NCBI GenBank assembly: GCA_039096225.1
Contig: JBBPEB010000018.1
Location: 306,003 to 370,002, forward strand
From: Blastocystis sp. Blastoise
Lineage: Eukaryota > Sar > Bigyra > Opalinata > Blastocystidae
Direction of reading: 5' to 3'
DNA: 64,000 nucleotides
Shown: positions 25,344 through 39,521 of the stretch, one piece after another
Position numbering within the stretch: position 1 is the first letter of the stretch
Layout of the letters: the number at the start of each line of letters is the position of its first letter
Notes under the pieces: generated by a model
Databases searched by the model: none
Seen by the model: the letters and a program-made list of their open reading frames with translations, nothing else
What the model was told of the DNA's origin: nothing
Made by a program: the position numbers and the translations under genes

Positions 25344-26869
25344 ATGGGTCGTGTAATTAGAGGTATGTAATTTATATTATACGGTTTCATTAAGATAAAT
25401 CTTAAAAACAAATTATTTTTTGTATCTTCTAATGCAAGAAATGATTAATCGATTGTTTCATAACAAATAAATTCAATTCAAACTTTCAAATTTATCCTAT
25501 ATTAATCATGAATGTCTAGAGGACAAAGAAAGGGTGCCAAAGGTTCCGTTTTTATGGCTCACACTCACCATAGAAATGGTCCTGCCCGTTTCCGTAATTT
25601 AGATTTTGCTGAACGTCATGGTTTTATCAAGGGTACTGTAAGAGATATCATTCACGATTCTGGTCGTGGTGCTCCTCTTGCTAAGGTTGAATTCCGTGAT
25701 CCTTACATATATATTTCCTTCTTTTTTATCTTCTATTTATAATGAATTCTTCTGTAATTATTTGCATATTTGAGATATTATTTTAAATACATTTAAGTCA
25801 TTTATTTAGTGAATAAATAAAACAAAACAATATATATATCAAATAATATTCATTTTTTTTTTTGATAATTTAATATTTATATATATTTGTATCCTTACCG
25901 TTATGAAAAGGATAAGGAATTATTTATTGCTGCTGAAGGTATGTACACTGGTCAAACCCTCTTCTGTGGTAAGAAAGCTCATATTGGTGTTGGTAACATC
26001 CTCCCCGTCAATGAAATGCCCGAAGGTACTGTTGTCTGCAATGTAGAAGCTAAGGTTGGTGATCGTGGTACTCTTGCTCGTACTTCTGGTAACTATGCTA
26101 CCGTCATTGGTCATTCTGATGATAAGGCTCAAACTTATGTTCGTCTCCCCTCTGGTGTTAAGAAGACTATTCCCGGTGAGTATGTTGTTATATTATATTT
26201 TTTTATTTTTATATTTTTTATTTTCAATTCACTATATATATATGCTTTAACAAATAATTATACTAAATAATAATAATTATAATCTGTTTATATAGTTGCC
26301 GTGCTATGGTTGGTATTATTGCTGGTGGTGGTCGTATGGATAAACCCCTTCTTAAGGCTGGTCGTGCTTTCCACAAGTATCGTGTGAAGCGTAATGCTTG
26401 GCCTAGAGTATGCTAATTATATATATTAATTATTTATTAAATTATATTTATAATTTTTTTTTCTTCTTATAAATAATTATATATATATATATATTTTCTA
26501 GAACTAGAGGTATTGTCATGAACCCCGTTGATCACCCTCATGGTGGTGGTAACCACAAGCACATCGGTAAACCTGCTTCTAGACCTCGTGGTGCTCCTCC
26601 AGGCCAAAAAGTATTTATTATTATTAATATCAATATTTCAATATATATATTATATATATTATTTTGTCTTTGATTAAAATAAATAAGAACAGCCATCAGA
26701 GTCAATGATGCTGACAATCTTATAGCACCCTTATATGAGACATATAATGATTATTTTATTTATAATTTCTCTTTTTTTTTTTCAATTAATATTTATAATA
26801 TTTCCTAAATAGGTTGGTCTCATTGCTTCCCGTCGTACTGGTCGTATCCGTGGTCGTATTGATGCCTAA
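25344..26869 (+). CDS. RPL8: 60S ribosomal protein L8 (uL2)
   Basis: Exons 25344-25362, 25522-25706, 25899-26179, 26296-26409, 26505-26610, 26813-26869 give 253 residues, close to the usual 250-257. The chain starts MGRVIRGQRKG and runs through [44 protein letters not shown]-like [27 protein letters not shown] and the [18 protein letters not shown] loop that reaches the peptidyl-transferase centre. It is a core protein of the large subunit. Two introns (25707-25898 and 26410-26504) must run AT...AC to keep DPY-RYE and WPRVRG; the other introns are GT-AG. Exons are richer in C (GTC, CCC, AAG) than the neighbours, as expected for a highly expressed gene. Confidence 0.96.
25707..25898 (+). other. 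AT-AC intron without U12 donor, RPL8 intron 2
   Basis: The junction TAC|CGT (DPY-RYE) is fixed by conservation. The intron then starts ATATATATTT and ends GTATCCTTAC. The eight bases ATCCTTAC are repeated at both borders, so the exact cut could slide, but AT-AC is the only pairing that resembles known termini. There is no AG just before the exon. Confidence 0.75.
26410..26504 (+). other. AT-AC intron without U12 donor, RPL8 intron 4
   Basis: GT-AG splicing (GTATGC ... TTCTAG) would put a TAG stop in frame. Cutting ATGCTAATTA ... CTAGAAC instead gives CCT AGA GT|T AGA GGT, the invariant WPRVRG. No U12 branch element is visible. Confidence 0.7.
26685..26758. ncRNA. Candidate intronic small RNA in RPL8 intron 5
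   Basis: The intron 26611-26812 has a core of about 70 bases with mixed composition (AACAGCCATCAGAGTCAATG, CTGACAATCTTATAGCACCC) flanked by pure A/T. TCAG...CTGA and CATC...GATG pairs allow a short hairpin, and an ACA lies near its 3' end (GAGACATAT). Ribosomal-protein introns often host snoRNAs. No complete C/D box set was found, so an H/ACA-type RNA is only a guess. Confidence 0.35.
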
Positions 26870-27225
26870 ATGTAGTTTTTTTACCTCTTCAACAGTGGTG
26901 TGTGGACAGAAAAAAAAGTGTTTTGTTTGTTATAATAATTTATTAATCAATCAACATAAATAATACAAATAAATCCTTTTAATAATAGGAAACAATTGAA
27001 AATCGAATAAGAAAACAATGTGAAACACAAGAAATAATCATGAAAAAAAAGAATATGCTGAAAGAACTATTTTTATTCTATTGGAAGAGAATTGTTACAA
27101 ACTGGACAAAAAGAAAGTTCGTTATATTCGAGTTTTATAGTATTCGAATTCTACATTCTTCTATTAAAGAAAAGAAAGATTTCCATAGAATTTGTATTAT
27201 TAAAATTAATCTCTATTTTGGTGAT

Positions 27226-27951
27226 ATGAATAATCCTAATGAGGTTACCCGTGACTCAGTATCAAGTGATGGTCAGGACAACAATTCAACACATTCTGGA
27301 GAAAATACACCTCGTCCATTTGAATCGTGTCCACAATTCCCTATGATGCCTTTTGGATATGGTCCATTTATGACTCCTCCAGTTTTGAGTAGCATGTCTC
27401 TGAATGGTTATGGACGATATACACCTATTCAAAAAGGATATCCTCCTTTTCCTCAAGATTTTATTAATTTTCATAAGAATCAACGAATGCGCATGATGAT
27501 GGAAGAAAATAAAAAGAAATTATCTCAAAATATTGATACAAAGCGAAATGCAGAAAGTAATGTGACAACCGTTAAGAATGATTATCAAAAGAAGACATCT
27601 GTTGCTATGTGTCCATTTCTTGGTTTTGGTAGAATAGAAAGTAGAGAATATGATAATTATTATATGTTACTTGTAGATTTACCTGGAATGAGTAAAGAAG
27701 ACGTTATTATGGAAATTGAAGACAACTTCTTAATTGTAAGTTGTAATCGTCCTGAAAAAGATTCTGGTCCAGAATATAAAGTGATGTATACAGAACGAGC
27801 TACTGGTAATTTTGAACGTAAATTCGAGATTATGAATGATATTCAAGTAGATGGTATATCAGGTGATTATAAAAATGGTGTTCTTTATGTTAAATTACCT
27901 AAAAAACAAGTTGGTGTCAAACCTGAACGTAAAAAGATTCTTCTTAATTAG
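27226..27951 (+). CDS. Small heat-shock protein, Hsp20/alpha-crystallin family
   Basis: A single exon of 241 residues. I chose the ATG at 27226 (MNNPNEVTRD) because the open frame upstream (to 27040) is Lys/Ile/Phe-rich like untranslated DNA. The N-terminal arm (1-120) is Pro/Gly/Met-rich. The alpha-crystallin domain covers about 130-225 and shows the LPGMSKEDV strand, FERKFEI and the signature GVLYVKLPKK. Such proteins form oligomers that hold unfolding clients, usually in the cytosol. The C-terminal tail (KPERKKILLN) is short and lacks a clear I-x-I motif. Confidence 0.93.
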   Translation: MNNPNEVTRDSVSSDGQDNNSTHSGENTPRPFESCPQFPMMPFGYGPFMTPPVLSSMSLNGYGRYTPIQKGYPPFPQDFINFHKNQRMRMMMEENKKKLSQNIDTKRNAESNVTTVKNDYQKKTSVAMCPFLGFGRIESREYDNYYMLLVDLPGMSKEDVIMEIEDNFLIVSCNRPEKDSGPEYKVMYTERATGNFERKFEIMNDIQVDGISGDYKNGVLYVKLPKKQVGVKPERKKILLN

Positions 27952-28295
27952 GAGAATTCTTTTCTTTCTTATTAAAGCATGTATTCTATATTTTGTCCTT
28001 GTCTCTCATTTATTTATTCTAGTTTTATATACATATTATTGAATGTAAAATATTGATGTTTACATATTGAATCCTTTCTTCTTATTCATTTGTATTTTTT
28101 TTTTTGTTTAGTAGTCATTATTCATTATACATATTTTATTTGATAATTTATTTTTAAAATTGTTAAAATAAACAACAAAACAAATTATATTTTTATTGAA
28201 ACAATAATAATTAACAATATATATATATATATATATTTAAAAAGTTAATTATTAAAAAGAGAGTTGTAAAGATGTAATATATATATATATCATTA
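27952..28295. other. Short convergent intergenic region
   Basis: About 340 bases between the ends of the Hsp20 (+) and cystatin (-) genes. T-rich then A-rich with a TA run at 28216-28240; poly(A) signals for both genes probably lie here. Nothing else was seen. Confidence 0.7.
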
Positions 28296-28797
28296 TTAAG
28301 CTTTAACGACACTCATAAGTTCAACTTTATTCAACCATCTTCTTTCCCATCTATATATATATATATTATATTATATTATATTATATTATATTATATTACA
28401 TGAATAAAATATATTTAAATATATCAAATTAAAACAAATAGAAAAAAAACATATTAAATAAATAGAAAAAAAAATATCATAAAAAAGCATACACTTTAAT
28501 AATATAATAATTATTGTTGCCAACATCGACCTTGATTCTGTACATAGCACCAGCAACTACTTGTACGGAAGCAGAAACAGGTTCAAATTTAGTAACTTCT
28601 TGATTAATAGAAGATATAGCTTGAGACTTGACAGTTTCACAAATTTTACGAATATCATCATCAACTTCATGATTCACAATAGAACCAGTTGAGTGAATAG
28701 TTAATCCATCATCCTTTAAGTTGAGTGAGGAAGTAATACGAAAGAAACTTAAAAGAGCGACGATAAAAGCTAATTGATAAAAAATAGCAGATTTCAT
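28296..28797 (-). CDS. Secreted or lysosomal cystatin (cysteine-protease inhibitor)
   Basis: Two exons, 28797-28493 and 28350-28296, give 119 residues. A signal peptide is clear (MKSAIFYQLAFIVALLSFF, then a polar cut region near residue 24). The mature part carries the cystatin loop QVVAG followed by the strand MYRIKVDVG, and a Trp in the C-terminal loop (VWERRWLNKVEL). The segment KSQAISSINQEV matches the family helix. It should block papain-like proteases in a vacuole or outside the cell. The usual N-terminal GG is not obvious (STGSIVNH), so affinity may differ from that of model cystatins. Confidence 0.9.
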
Positions 28798-30071
28798 TTA
28801 TAGATTATGTATCTTACAAAGATAGAACTAAATAAATATGATCTTCCTTCAGGAAAAAAAAAGAAGCGAGTTTTCAAAAAGTGAAATAATCACGATTATC
28901 ATCGACCAAACACGTCGTTTTCATTAATTACTAATTGTTGTCTGTTAATTAAGAGTTCGAAAGAAATATATGCATATATAACACGAAACTGATCTCAATA
29001 ATCTCTTGAAGCTATAAATGTTGCATTTAAAAAAATAATCAAAACAAATGACTTCTTTCGATATTTTGTTGTTTCTCTTAATGTTCATATATAGCTATTG
29101 CTCATGAATTTGTTATTATATCAGGTGGAAAAGTCAGAATGTCTGCTGTATATAGTTTTTGTTTTATTTAGTGTAGAGTGATTGTGTACTACTTAAGGGT
29201 CACATGAAGAGTTTATAGATATATAGATGTATCAAATGGTTTAGATAATCATTCATTTATTGAGTTTATAGTGTATTGTTTTTTAAGTTTTATGTTATGG
29301 TTTTTTATTATAGGTAAATCAATATAGTTTTCGTTAATACTAAAAATATGATGAGGTACAAGAAATTATCAACTAGTTTATATATGTAATGTGGTTTTTG
29401 TTCGCTATTTATTTCAACTATTAATAATAATAGAAATTTGCAGTGAAACTATAAATATTTTCATCAGACTACCTATATGAAATTATGTGTAAATATATAT
29501 AATAACAAGAATTTATTCAATACTATTATCTATTATTATAAATAATATAATCTCATGAATTTGTATAATAGAATGGTTATATATAGGTATACATTTATTC
29601 TTTATTATAATCATAACTTCTTGAGATGTGGTTGCATATAAATAATAATATATGTTTAAGAAGTACATAACATCATATATATACATAATTGTGATACATA
29701 TTTATAAACAACAACTCTACCAACGAGAATAACTATAATCAAATACTATTTATCTTATGATTTCCGTAGATAATATATATATAATTAGTATTCTATTAAA
29801 CCATATTTAAAGACAATAAATATATTATTCTTAATTAAAAAATATATATATGTATATTTAGTTACCATGAATACTATATTCATATTGTTTAATTATATAA
29901 ATGTGATATTTTATTGTATACAGTATACAAATATGAATTTGATATGAAAATATATATTAAAAAACAATGAATTAATTTTGAAAAGCAAACTATAAATATA
30001 TGTAAACATAAACTTTCTGATTAGAAAGATATTGATTGAATATTTTTTTAATAGAATTTTTTATAAACCAA
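28798..30071. other. Divergent intergenic region, cystatin (-) and FAH gene (+)
   Basis: About 1.27 kb, no gene seen. It holds the near-palindrome AATAATCACGATTATC (about 28886-28901), about 90 bases upstream of the cystatin start. Confidence 0.65.
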
Positions 30072-31595
30072 ATGCAGTTTTCTTTTTTGAATTATAAAGA
30101 CAACAGAATTATTGCTGTTAAGGTAGAAGGAGGATATGTGGATTGTTCTCGCCTTATTCCAGGTGGAGCCAATTCTGCGTTAGCTTATGTTGCTGATAGA
30201 GAAGCAGCATTTTTAGGTTCTGTTCAATGGAAATTAGATTCTGAACATGAAGTTATTCCTGAAAATGAAGTTGAATATCTTTCTCCAGTGTCTGAACCCA
30301 AAAAGATTATTTGTATCGGTATTAACTATCAAGAACATAGTATATAAATCTATTTTTATTTGTTTTAATGATAATTAACAAATATAAAGGTGATGAATTT
30401 GCTACGAATGCACCAGAAGAACCTATTGTGTTTAGTAAGTTCTCTGACACCATTATTCCATGCAATGACAAGATTATTTGTCCTGATTGTTGTCAAGAAT
30501 TAGATTATGAATGCGAACTTTGTTTGATTGTTAAAGACGAATGTTATAATATATCTGTCGAAGAAGCTCAGGAACATATTCTTGGATATACAGTAGCAAA
30601 TATCCTAAACATTTTTTTTTTATATATTTTTTTTCAGTTAATAATTCATTGTTTTTATAATAATATCATTATAGTTATATGTTTCCTTTATTATGCTTAC
30701 ATGATGTTAGTTCTCGTGACTGGCAATTAAAACGTAATAATAAACAATGGACTGTTGGCAAAAGCTTCCCTACTTTTTGTCCTATAGGTATATGTTGTGT
30801 GATTGTTGTTTTATATTATATTATTGTGATTTATATTATATCGGGTTATTGATTATTTATACTATGTTATATTATACATTTATATACTGTTATATTATAC
30901 ATTTATATTATATTATATATTTTATTATATATTTTTATTCTATTATATAATTTATAATAAATATAATATTTATACCTCTACATTATATATAGTCTCTATC
31001 ATTATATTGTTCTTCATATAAATAATATATATATATATAATATAGTTTTATTCATATTATTTATTCTATCTATATTCTATATTTCTTTTTAGGTCCTCAT
31101 TTCGTTCTCTCCAGTGAATTTAATCCTTTAAATAAAAAAATATATACATATGTTAATGGAGAATTAAGACAAGTATTTATTTATAGAATTATTTATTATT
31201 CTATACAAATAGATATATATATATTTTATATATAAATATATATATATATAAATTTCTTTTTTTTTTTTGTATCATATTTATTTTATTTAGCTTTTAATTA
31301 TAAATAAATATGACAATGCTATAATAAATATGTATAGAATTCGAATACATCGAAAATGATATTCAATCCTTATGAATTACTTGCTTGGGTATCTAATTTA
31401 TTTCATTTAGAAAGAGGAGATATTATTCTTACTGGAACTCCTTCAGGTGTAGGTGCTTTCTCGAATCCACCTAAATTCATTCATGATGGAGATACTGTTA
31501 TTTGTGGAATTGAAGGAATAGGCGAATTGAAAAATGAAGTAATCAAACAAGCAGATGTAAATACTAATAAAACTGGACTCCTTACTCGTTTATAA
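30072..31595 (+). CDS. Fumarylacetoacetate hydrolase-domain protein (FAHD2-like)
   Basis: Exons 30072-30339, 30390-30599, 30701-30787, 31093-31172, 31338-31595 give 300 residues. The N-terminal part (1-85) is the short family prelude. The catalytic fold follows: [24 protein letters not shown], the metal-binding E-x-E in [23 protein letters not shown] (third ligand Asp), [12 protein letters not shown] and [13 protein letters not shown]. Such enzymes act on beta-keto-acid-like substrates with Mg or Mn (acylpyruvate hydrolase, oxaloacetate decarboxylase or tautomerase); the substrate is not visible from sequence. Intron 2 is a U12-type AT-AC intron that splits the codon for Asn in VANDVS. Confidence 0.93.
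30600..30700 (+). other. U12-type AT-AC intron in the FAH gene
   Basis: Donor ATATCCTAAA, branch-like TTCCTTTAT at 30683-30691, end GCTTAC; 101 bases, phase 1. It joins YTVA-N-DVSSRDW, an invariant block, and no GT-AG pair can do so. Confidence 0.9.
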
Positions 31596-31959
31596 GTGAT
31601 ATTCTCCTAGAAATCTATTTTTTTTTAAAGTTATCTATCTGTTATATGTATATATACATTTATCATGGTAAATAACTCTTCAATAGTCAATAATCTTTAT
31701 ATATTCCTTTTTTATCACTTGATTTACAACGTTAAAAAATAAAATTTTGCTGGTTAACACTTGTTTTAATATTTGTTTTAAATCGTTATTTAGAAATACT
31801 CATAACTATCAAAATATAAATACATCTTTAATAAAAACAAACATCTTTTTCATTTCCAGAATTAAACTAAAGAATCACTCAGAATTCCTATACAATCGTG
31901 GAAATCTTTTTTTCTTTCTTTCTTTCGTTTTAAAAATATATTATTTCCATTTTTACTGA
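31596..31959. other. Intergenic between FAH and p24 genes
   Basis: About 360 bases between two + strand genes. A/T-rich with a T-rich block (31900-31935) just before the p24 start. No gene was seen. Confidence 0.7.
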
Positions 31960-32374
31960 ATGAAATATATACTTTTGCTATTCATTGTTGTCGTGGCAAA
32001 TGCCATTATTATACAAGTTCCAATTCGTGATACACTTTGTTTATACGATGAACTAAGTGTTAGTAACAAGGTTGATTTCCGCGTAGAAGTATTGTCTGGT
32101 GGTGAAAAAGATATACAGTTCACTATTACATCCTTAGGACGGGATGAAGTTGTATACACAAAGGAATTGGGAGATCGACTTTTAATTCTTCCTTATCTTC
32201 ATGAACATGATTTTGAATTTCCTTATTTTTCAGAATATAAATTCTGCTTTGATAATACCATAGGTACAAAATATCCAAAGATGGTTAAATTTGAATTAAC
32301 TAATGTTGAAAGTTGTATGTTTTTTTTTATTTATTTATTTATTTATTTATTTATTATTTTATTTATTTATTATT

Positions 32375-32405
<31 letters not shown>

Positions 32406-33066
32406 TTATATTTATTTTATTTATTTATTTATTTATTTATTATATAAATAATAATATAAATCTTTACTATTTTAGTTTCTGGTTGGAGTGCTGAAGATGA
32501 AAAAGTTGAACCTATACAAGAATCAGATGTATATAATATATTATTTGTTATTTATATTTATAATTATATTATATACCTTATACTTAATTAAATAGATGAT
32601 CTATATATATATATATAAATATAGGTGAATCGTATTGCTAGTGGTGTTCAAGATATTACTAAATTAGCTAATGAAATTAAAGGTAGACAAGCTGCTTTTA
32701 AAACACAAGAAACTGAAAGAAGATCAAGTATATATATTATTTATATAGATTTAGAAAATATTTATTATTTTAATTTATTCTATATTATTTATATAGATTT
32801 AGAAAATATTTATTATTTTAACTTATTCTATATTATTTATATAGATTTAGAAAATATTTATTATTTAACTTATCCTATATTATTTATATACATTTAAAAT
32901 TATTATATTATTTAACTTATTCTATATTATTTATATAGATTTAGAAAATGTTCATACAAGAGTTTCTTTTACGTCTATTACTGAAATAGTAGTGTTTATT
33001 ATCTTTGCAATAGTTCAAGTATATGTCGTTAAGAGTTGGTTTCAGAGAAAAGGTATTTTAGGCTAA
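31960..33066 (+). CDS. p24/TMED (emp24/gp25L) cargo receptor
   Basis: Exons 31960-32314, 32476-32528, 32625-32727, 32939-33066 give 212 residues, the normal p24 length. The order is classic: signal peptide (MKYILLLFIVVVANA), GOLD domain with the Cys pair (LCLYDEL and KFCFDN), a coiled-coil membrane-proximal region (NRIASGVQDITKLANEIKGR), a single helix (EIVVFIIFAIVQVYVV) and a short tail (KSWFQRKGILG) with aromatic and basic residues for coat binding. These proteins cycle between ER and Golgi in COPI/COPII vesicles. The last intron carries a tandem duplication of its own acceptor. Confidence 0.93.
32730..32950 (+). repeat. Tandem ~50-base repeat duplicating a splice acceptor
   Basis: About four to five copies of a unit holding TTATATAGATTTAGAAAAT fill the last p24 intron. 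The final copy contains the true acceptor and first exon bases (TATATAG|ATTTAGAAAATGTT); earlier copies are decoys with the same acceptor. One copy (about 32885) has TATATACATTT, losing the AG. Confidence 0.88.
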
Positions 33067-33621
33067 ATTACTTTACTATCTAAATACATTATTGTTTATT
33101 TTATTTATTATTATGTTTTATTATTCATGGAGACCGTATATATTTATATTTCATATATTTATATTGCAATGTATTTCTTTTAAATCGTGTTAAAACATTC
33201 TCCAATAAACTAATTTTTGTTGTGTTTTTTTTTTTTGCTTTTGATATCTATAAAGTCATCAAGATAGGTATAATAGTTTTGGGAAATTCTTATCATCCAT
33301 TTGTTTAATGTCTTTAATAATAAGAATAAATATATTTATGTATATATATACATTATATAGATCCAAAAAAATACAATAATAATAAAGATCATACAAATCA
33401 ATAAAAATCATTTTAAATACAAAGAATAGTTAACATATTAAATAATATATATATATATGTATATATATATAACAAAAGACGTTTCTGTAACCAAAACTAC
33501 TGTTAATTTTTCTTCTAATTAAAATCAAAACAAAATAATAAATGAACATACAAAAACTATAATACATTTAACTAAATAAGCAAAAAAAACAAAAATTCAG
33601 TGAAACTATTTTCAATTTAAC
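33067..33621. other. Convergent intergenic region
   Basis: About 555 bases between the p24 (+) and SUKH (-) gene ends. Contains short TA runs (33340-33360, 33447-33470). No gene was seen. Confidence 0.7.
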
Positions 33622-34305
33622 TTAGGCATCATCATCTTCTTCTTCAACTTCTTCACTATCATATTCATCTTCATCCTCATCTTCATCAAAACTTCCGTTA
33701 TCATTTAAAAATTCTTCAACATTAATTCCTTGAGCTTTAAGTTGTTCGATTTCTTCAGGAGTTAAAGAACCAATACTATCTTCAATTTCTTCATCGTTTT
33801 CACCAGATTCTGTGAAAGTTTCAAGCCATTCATCGAAACTATCAGCAACATAATACATAAAAGGACAGTTGACACAATTTTCATCAGTTTTGTACATATT
33901 AGGATTTTCTCTGAAATTTTCTTGTTCAGCAGATAAGAAATAAATACGTCCATTATTCTTTTTACCAGTACAAATAAGAATTTTGTTACCAAAGCCATCA
34001 ACAGCAATAGGTACATAATCATTTTGACTAATACAAGCATCTTCAAAAATGTCTTTACAGTCTTGTTGAACGGTGTAAATATCTTCATAATCGTCACCAC
34101 CAATGGATAAGAAAAAATCTACAGCTTCAGTAGGTTCGTCGTTTCCAACAGGAACGAATCCACAAGGTTCAGGAATACCACCATTATGTTCTAAGAGGAA
34201 TTTTTTATATTCTTCAGGGAACTTAAGACCTAATTTGCTTTCAAGAGCAGCAATATCCTTACTTTCAACAGCTTCTTTAGAATCAATAATTTCAACGTTA
34301 GTCAT
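33622..34305 (-). CDS. SMI1/KNR4 (SUKH) family protein
   Basis: One exon, 227 residues, start MTNVEIIDS at 34305. The SUKH fold covers about 15-165: an N-terminal helix with the family hallmark (LESKLGLKFPEEYKKFLLEHNGG), the VPVG turn, the IAVDGFGNKILI strand pair, GRIYFLSAEQ and the C-terminal SFDEWLETF. An extended acidic tail (Asp/Glu, 195-227) follows. In fungi the family acts in cell-wall and stress signalling; in bacteria many members are toxin-immunity proteins. Function here is unknown. It has no intron, unlike most neighbours, but its codon use is as AT-rich as theirs. Confidence 0.9.
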   Translation of the reverse strand: MTNVEIIDSKEAVESKDIAALESKLGLKFPEEYKKFLLEHNGGIPEPCGFVPVGNDEPTEAVDFFLSIGGDDYEDIYTVQQDCKDIFEDACISQNDYVPIAVDGFGNKILICTGKKNNGRIYFLSAEQENFRENPNMYKTDENCVNCPFMYYVADSFDEWLETFTESGENDEEIEDSIGSLTPEEIEQLKAQGINVEEFLNDNGSFDEDEDEDEYDSEEVEEEDDDA

Positions 34306-35511
34306 ACTTTCTAATAAATCTAATATACTAATTAAGAAATAATATAGAAGAGTTTTTGGAGGTGTTATTTCTTATATAATCAAGTATTATAAAACTCTGA
34401 TGCTTAAACATCTCGAAGAACCAATGAATTCTTCTAAAATATCTACATTTCTGGTTCAACCAATAGTTTCCAACAAAACTCATTCAAATCAAACTCTTTT
34501 ATTTATATATAAATATTTGTATCAAAAAGATAATCAATAATTCTGGAGTGCGATTGTAAAGTGACTTTTTCAAAAATTTTAGATGCTTTTTCTATACTTT
34601 TTCTGTTTAGTGTTTATTCTGTTTCGATAAAACAATAAAACCAGACATTTTTATGTATGTTTAGGTATTTTTAGAGTTCTTCTTGTTTGAAAAGTTATGT
34701 TAGAAATTTATAATAATCAATTTATTTATTGACAACAGTAAAATTTATTATTCTTTAGGAATCTTCTGATATTACAATCAACGAAAGAAGACAGTTCGTT
34801 TTTTTGTAAATTCAAATAGGACTTGTTTTTTTAATTATTCTATTGTCACGTTTTTTTGTTTGTTTTCTCCTAATTATATCAGCACTCTTTATATTGAATA
34901 CTATTTGCTAATTGATTATCAAATAGGTCTAATTATCATTTAAATCTTCATAATATGTAATTGTTCTTATTTCTATATTGTCCATAATTCGTGAACTTTT
35001 AAAAATATCAAAAAATATTCAAATAATGTCATCAGAATTATCCTAAAACATTTCATTTCATTTATAGATATACTTGCAAATACATTTAATATAATTCCTG
35101 AGTGTTTAAATAGTCATTCGAATAAAAATAAACTTGAAACTAAGCTGTTTCATGCGAAATGTCATTAGTAATATCATTTTTTTTTAATTTAAAAACATTT
35201 TTAATAGATGAATTTTATTTTTCAAATAAAATAAAACGAGATAATAATTTGTTACTGATTTTTAATTCTTTAAATAAACAAAATAAAAGTTTAAACTTTT
35301 ATAAAATATCAAACTACATACAAAACTTGTTTTAGTTTCATTTAAAAAATACTAATACATTCATTTGAAAGCAATTAAGAATTTAAAAAACAAATTATAA
35401 AATAATTTTTGATAAAGACAAAAAAATTAAGAATTTTTCGTTTTCTTTTTAAAGTAGATTAATTTTTATTTCTTTTTAAAGACCATTCTTTTTTTATTTC
35501 ATAATTGGAAT
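34306..35511. other. Divergent intergenic region, SUKH (-) and AGC kinase (+)
   Basis: About 1.2 kb with few simple repeats, A/T-rich. Both promoters should be here. No gene or known motif was recognised. Confidence 0.65.
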
Positions 35512-38978
<3,467 letters not shown>

Positions 38979-39521
38979 CTATATATTTGTAACATATTTT
39001 TTAATTTTTATATTTCTTTTATCATATATACACTTAACTTCACATTTCTAATGAATCATCATATATTGGAATATATTCTATATGTATTAATCATTTTTTG
39101 TTGTGTTTTATAAATCATATAAATTAAAAAAAATACTATTTGTTTTCAAACTTGAATAATCATTAGAAGATCAAGTTAAATAAATAGAAATAAAAATACA
39201 GTATCGAAAAAGAATTGTTGAAATTACAATCACTAATGAAAAGCATATAAATGATACTAATATCGTAGACAAGTCTTTTAAAACTTAGAAATATCTTTAA
39301 TAAAGAATAATTCATTTATGAAAAGTTCAAAACAATAAGATTCTAATCTCGTTCTTCTGAAACAAAATATGAAAAAATGGAAGTACACCTGATATTTGTG
39401 TTTTAATCATAAAAATTTCGATCTTTTTCTTTCTGTCTCTTTTTATTAAAAAGATATTTTTAATTGTGAATTGTTGATTCTTTTCAATTAAATCAAAAAA
39501 GATATAATTTAAGTTATAAAA
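38979..39521. other. Intergenic between kinase and BEACH gene
   Basis: About 540 bases. A minus-strand frame (39327-39620) is Lys/Ile/Phe-rich, overlaps the BEACH start and looks like a shadow. No other feature was seen. Confidence 0.7.

Noticed and set aside
26410-26500. GT-AG splicing of RPL8 intron 4
   Set aside because: It yields AAC TAG directly after the junction, a stop inside one of the best conserved parts of the protein.
26685-26758. Box C/D snoRNA call for the RPL8 intron island
   Set aside because: ATGATG and CTGA overlap at the same end instead of lying at opposite ends, so a C/D RNA is not supported.
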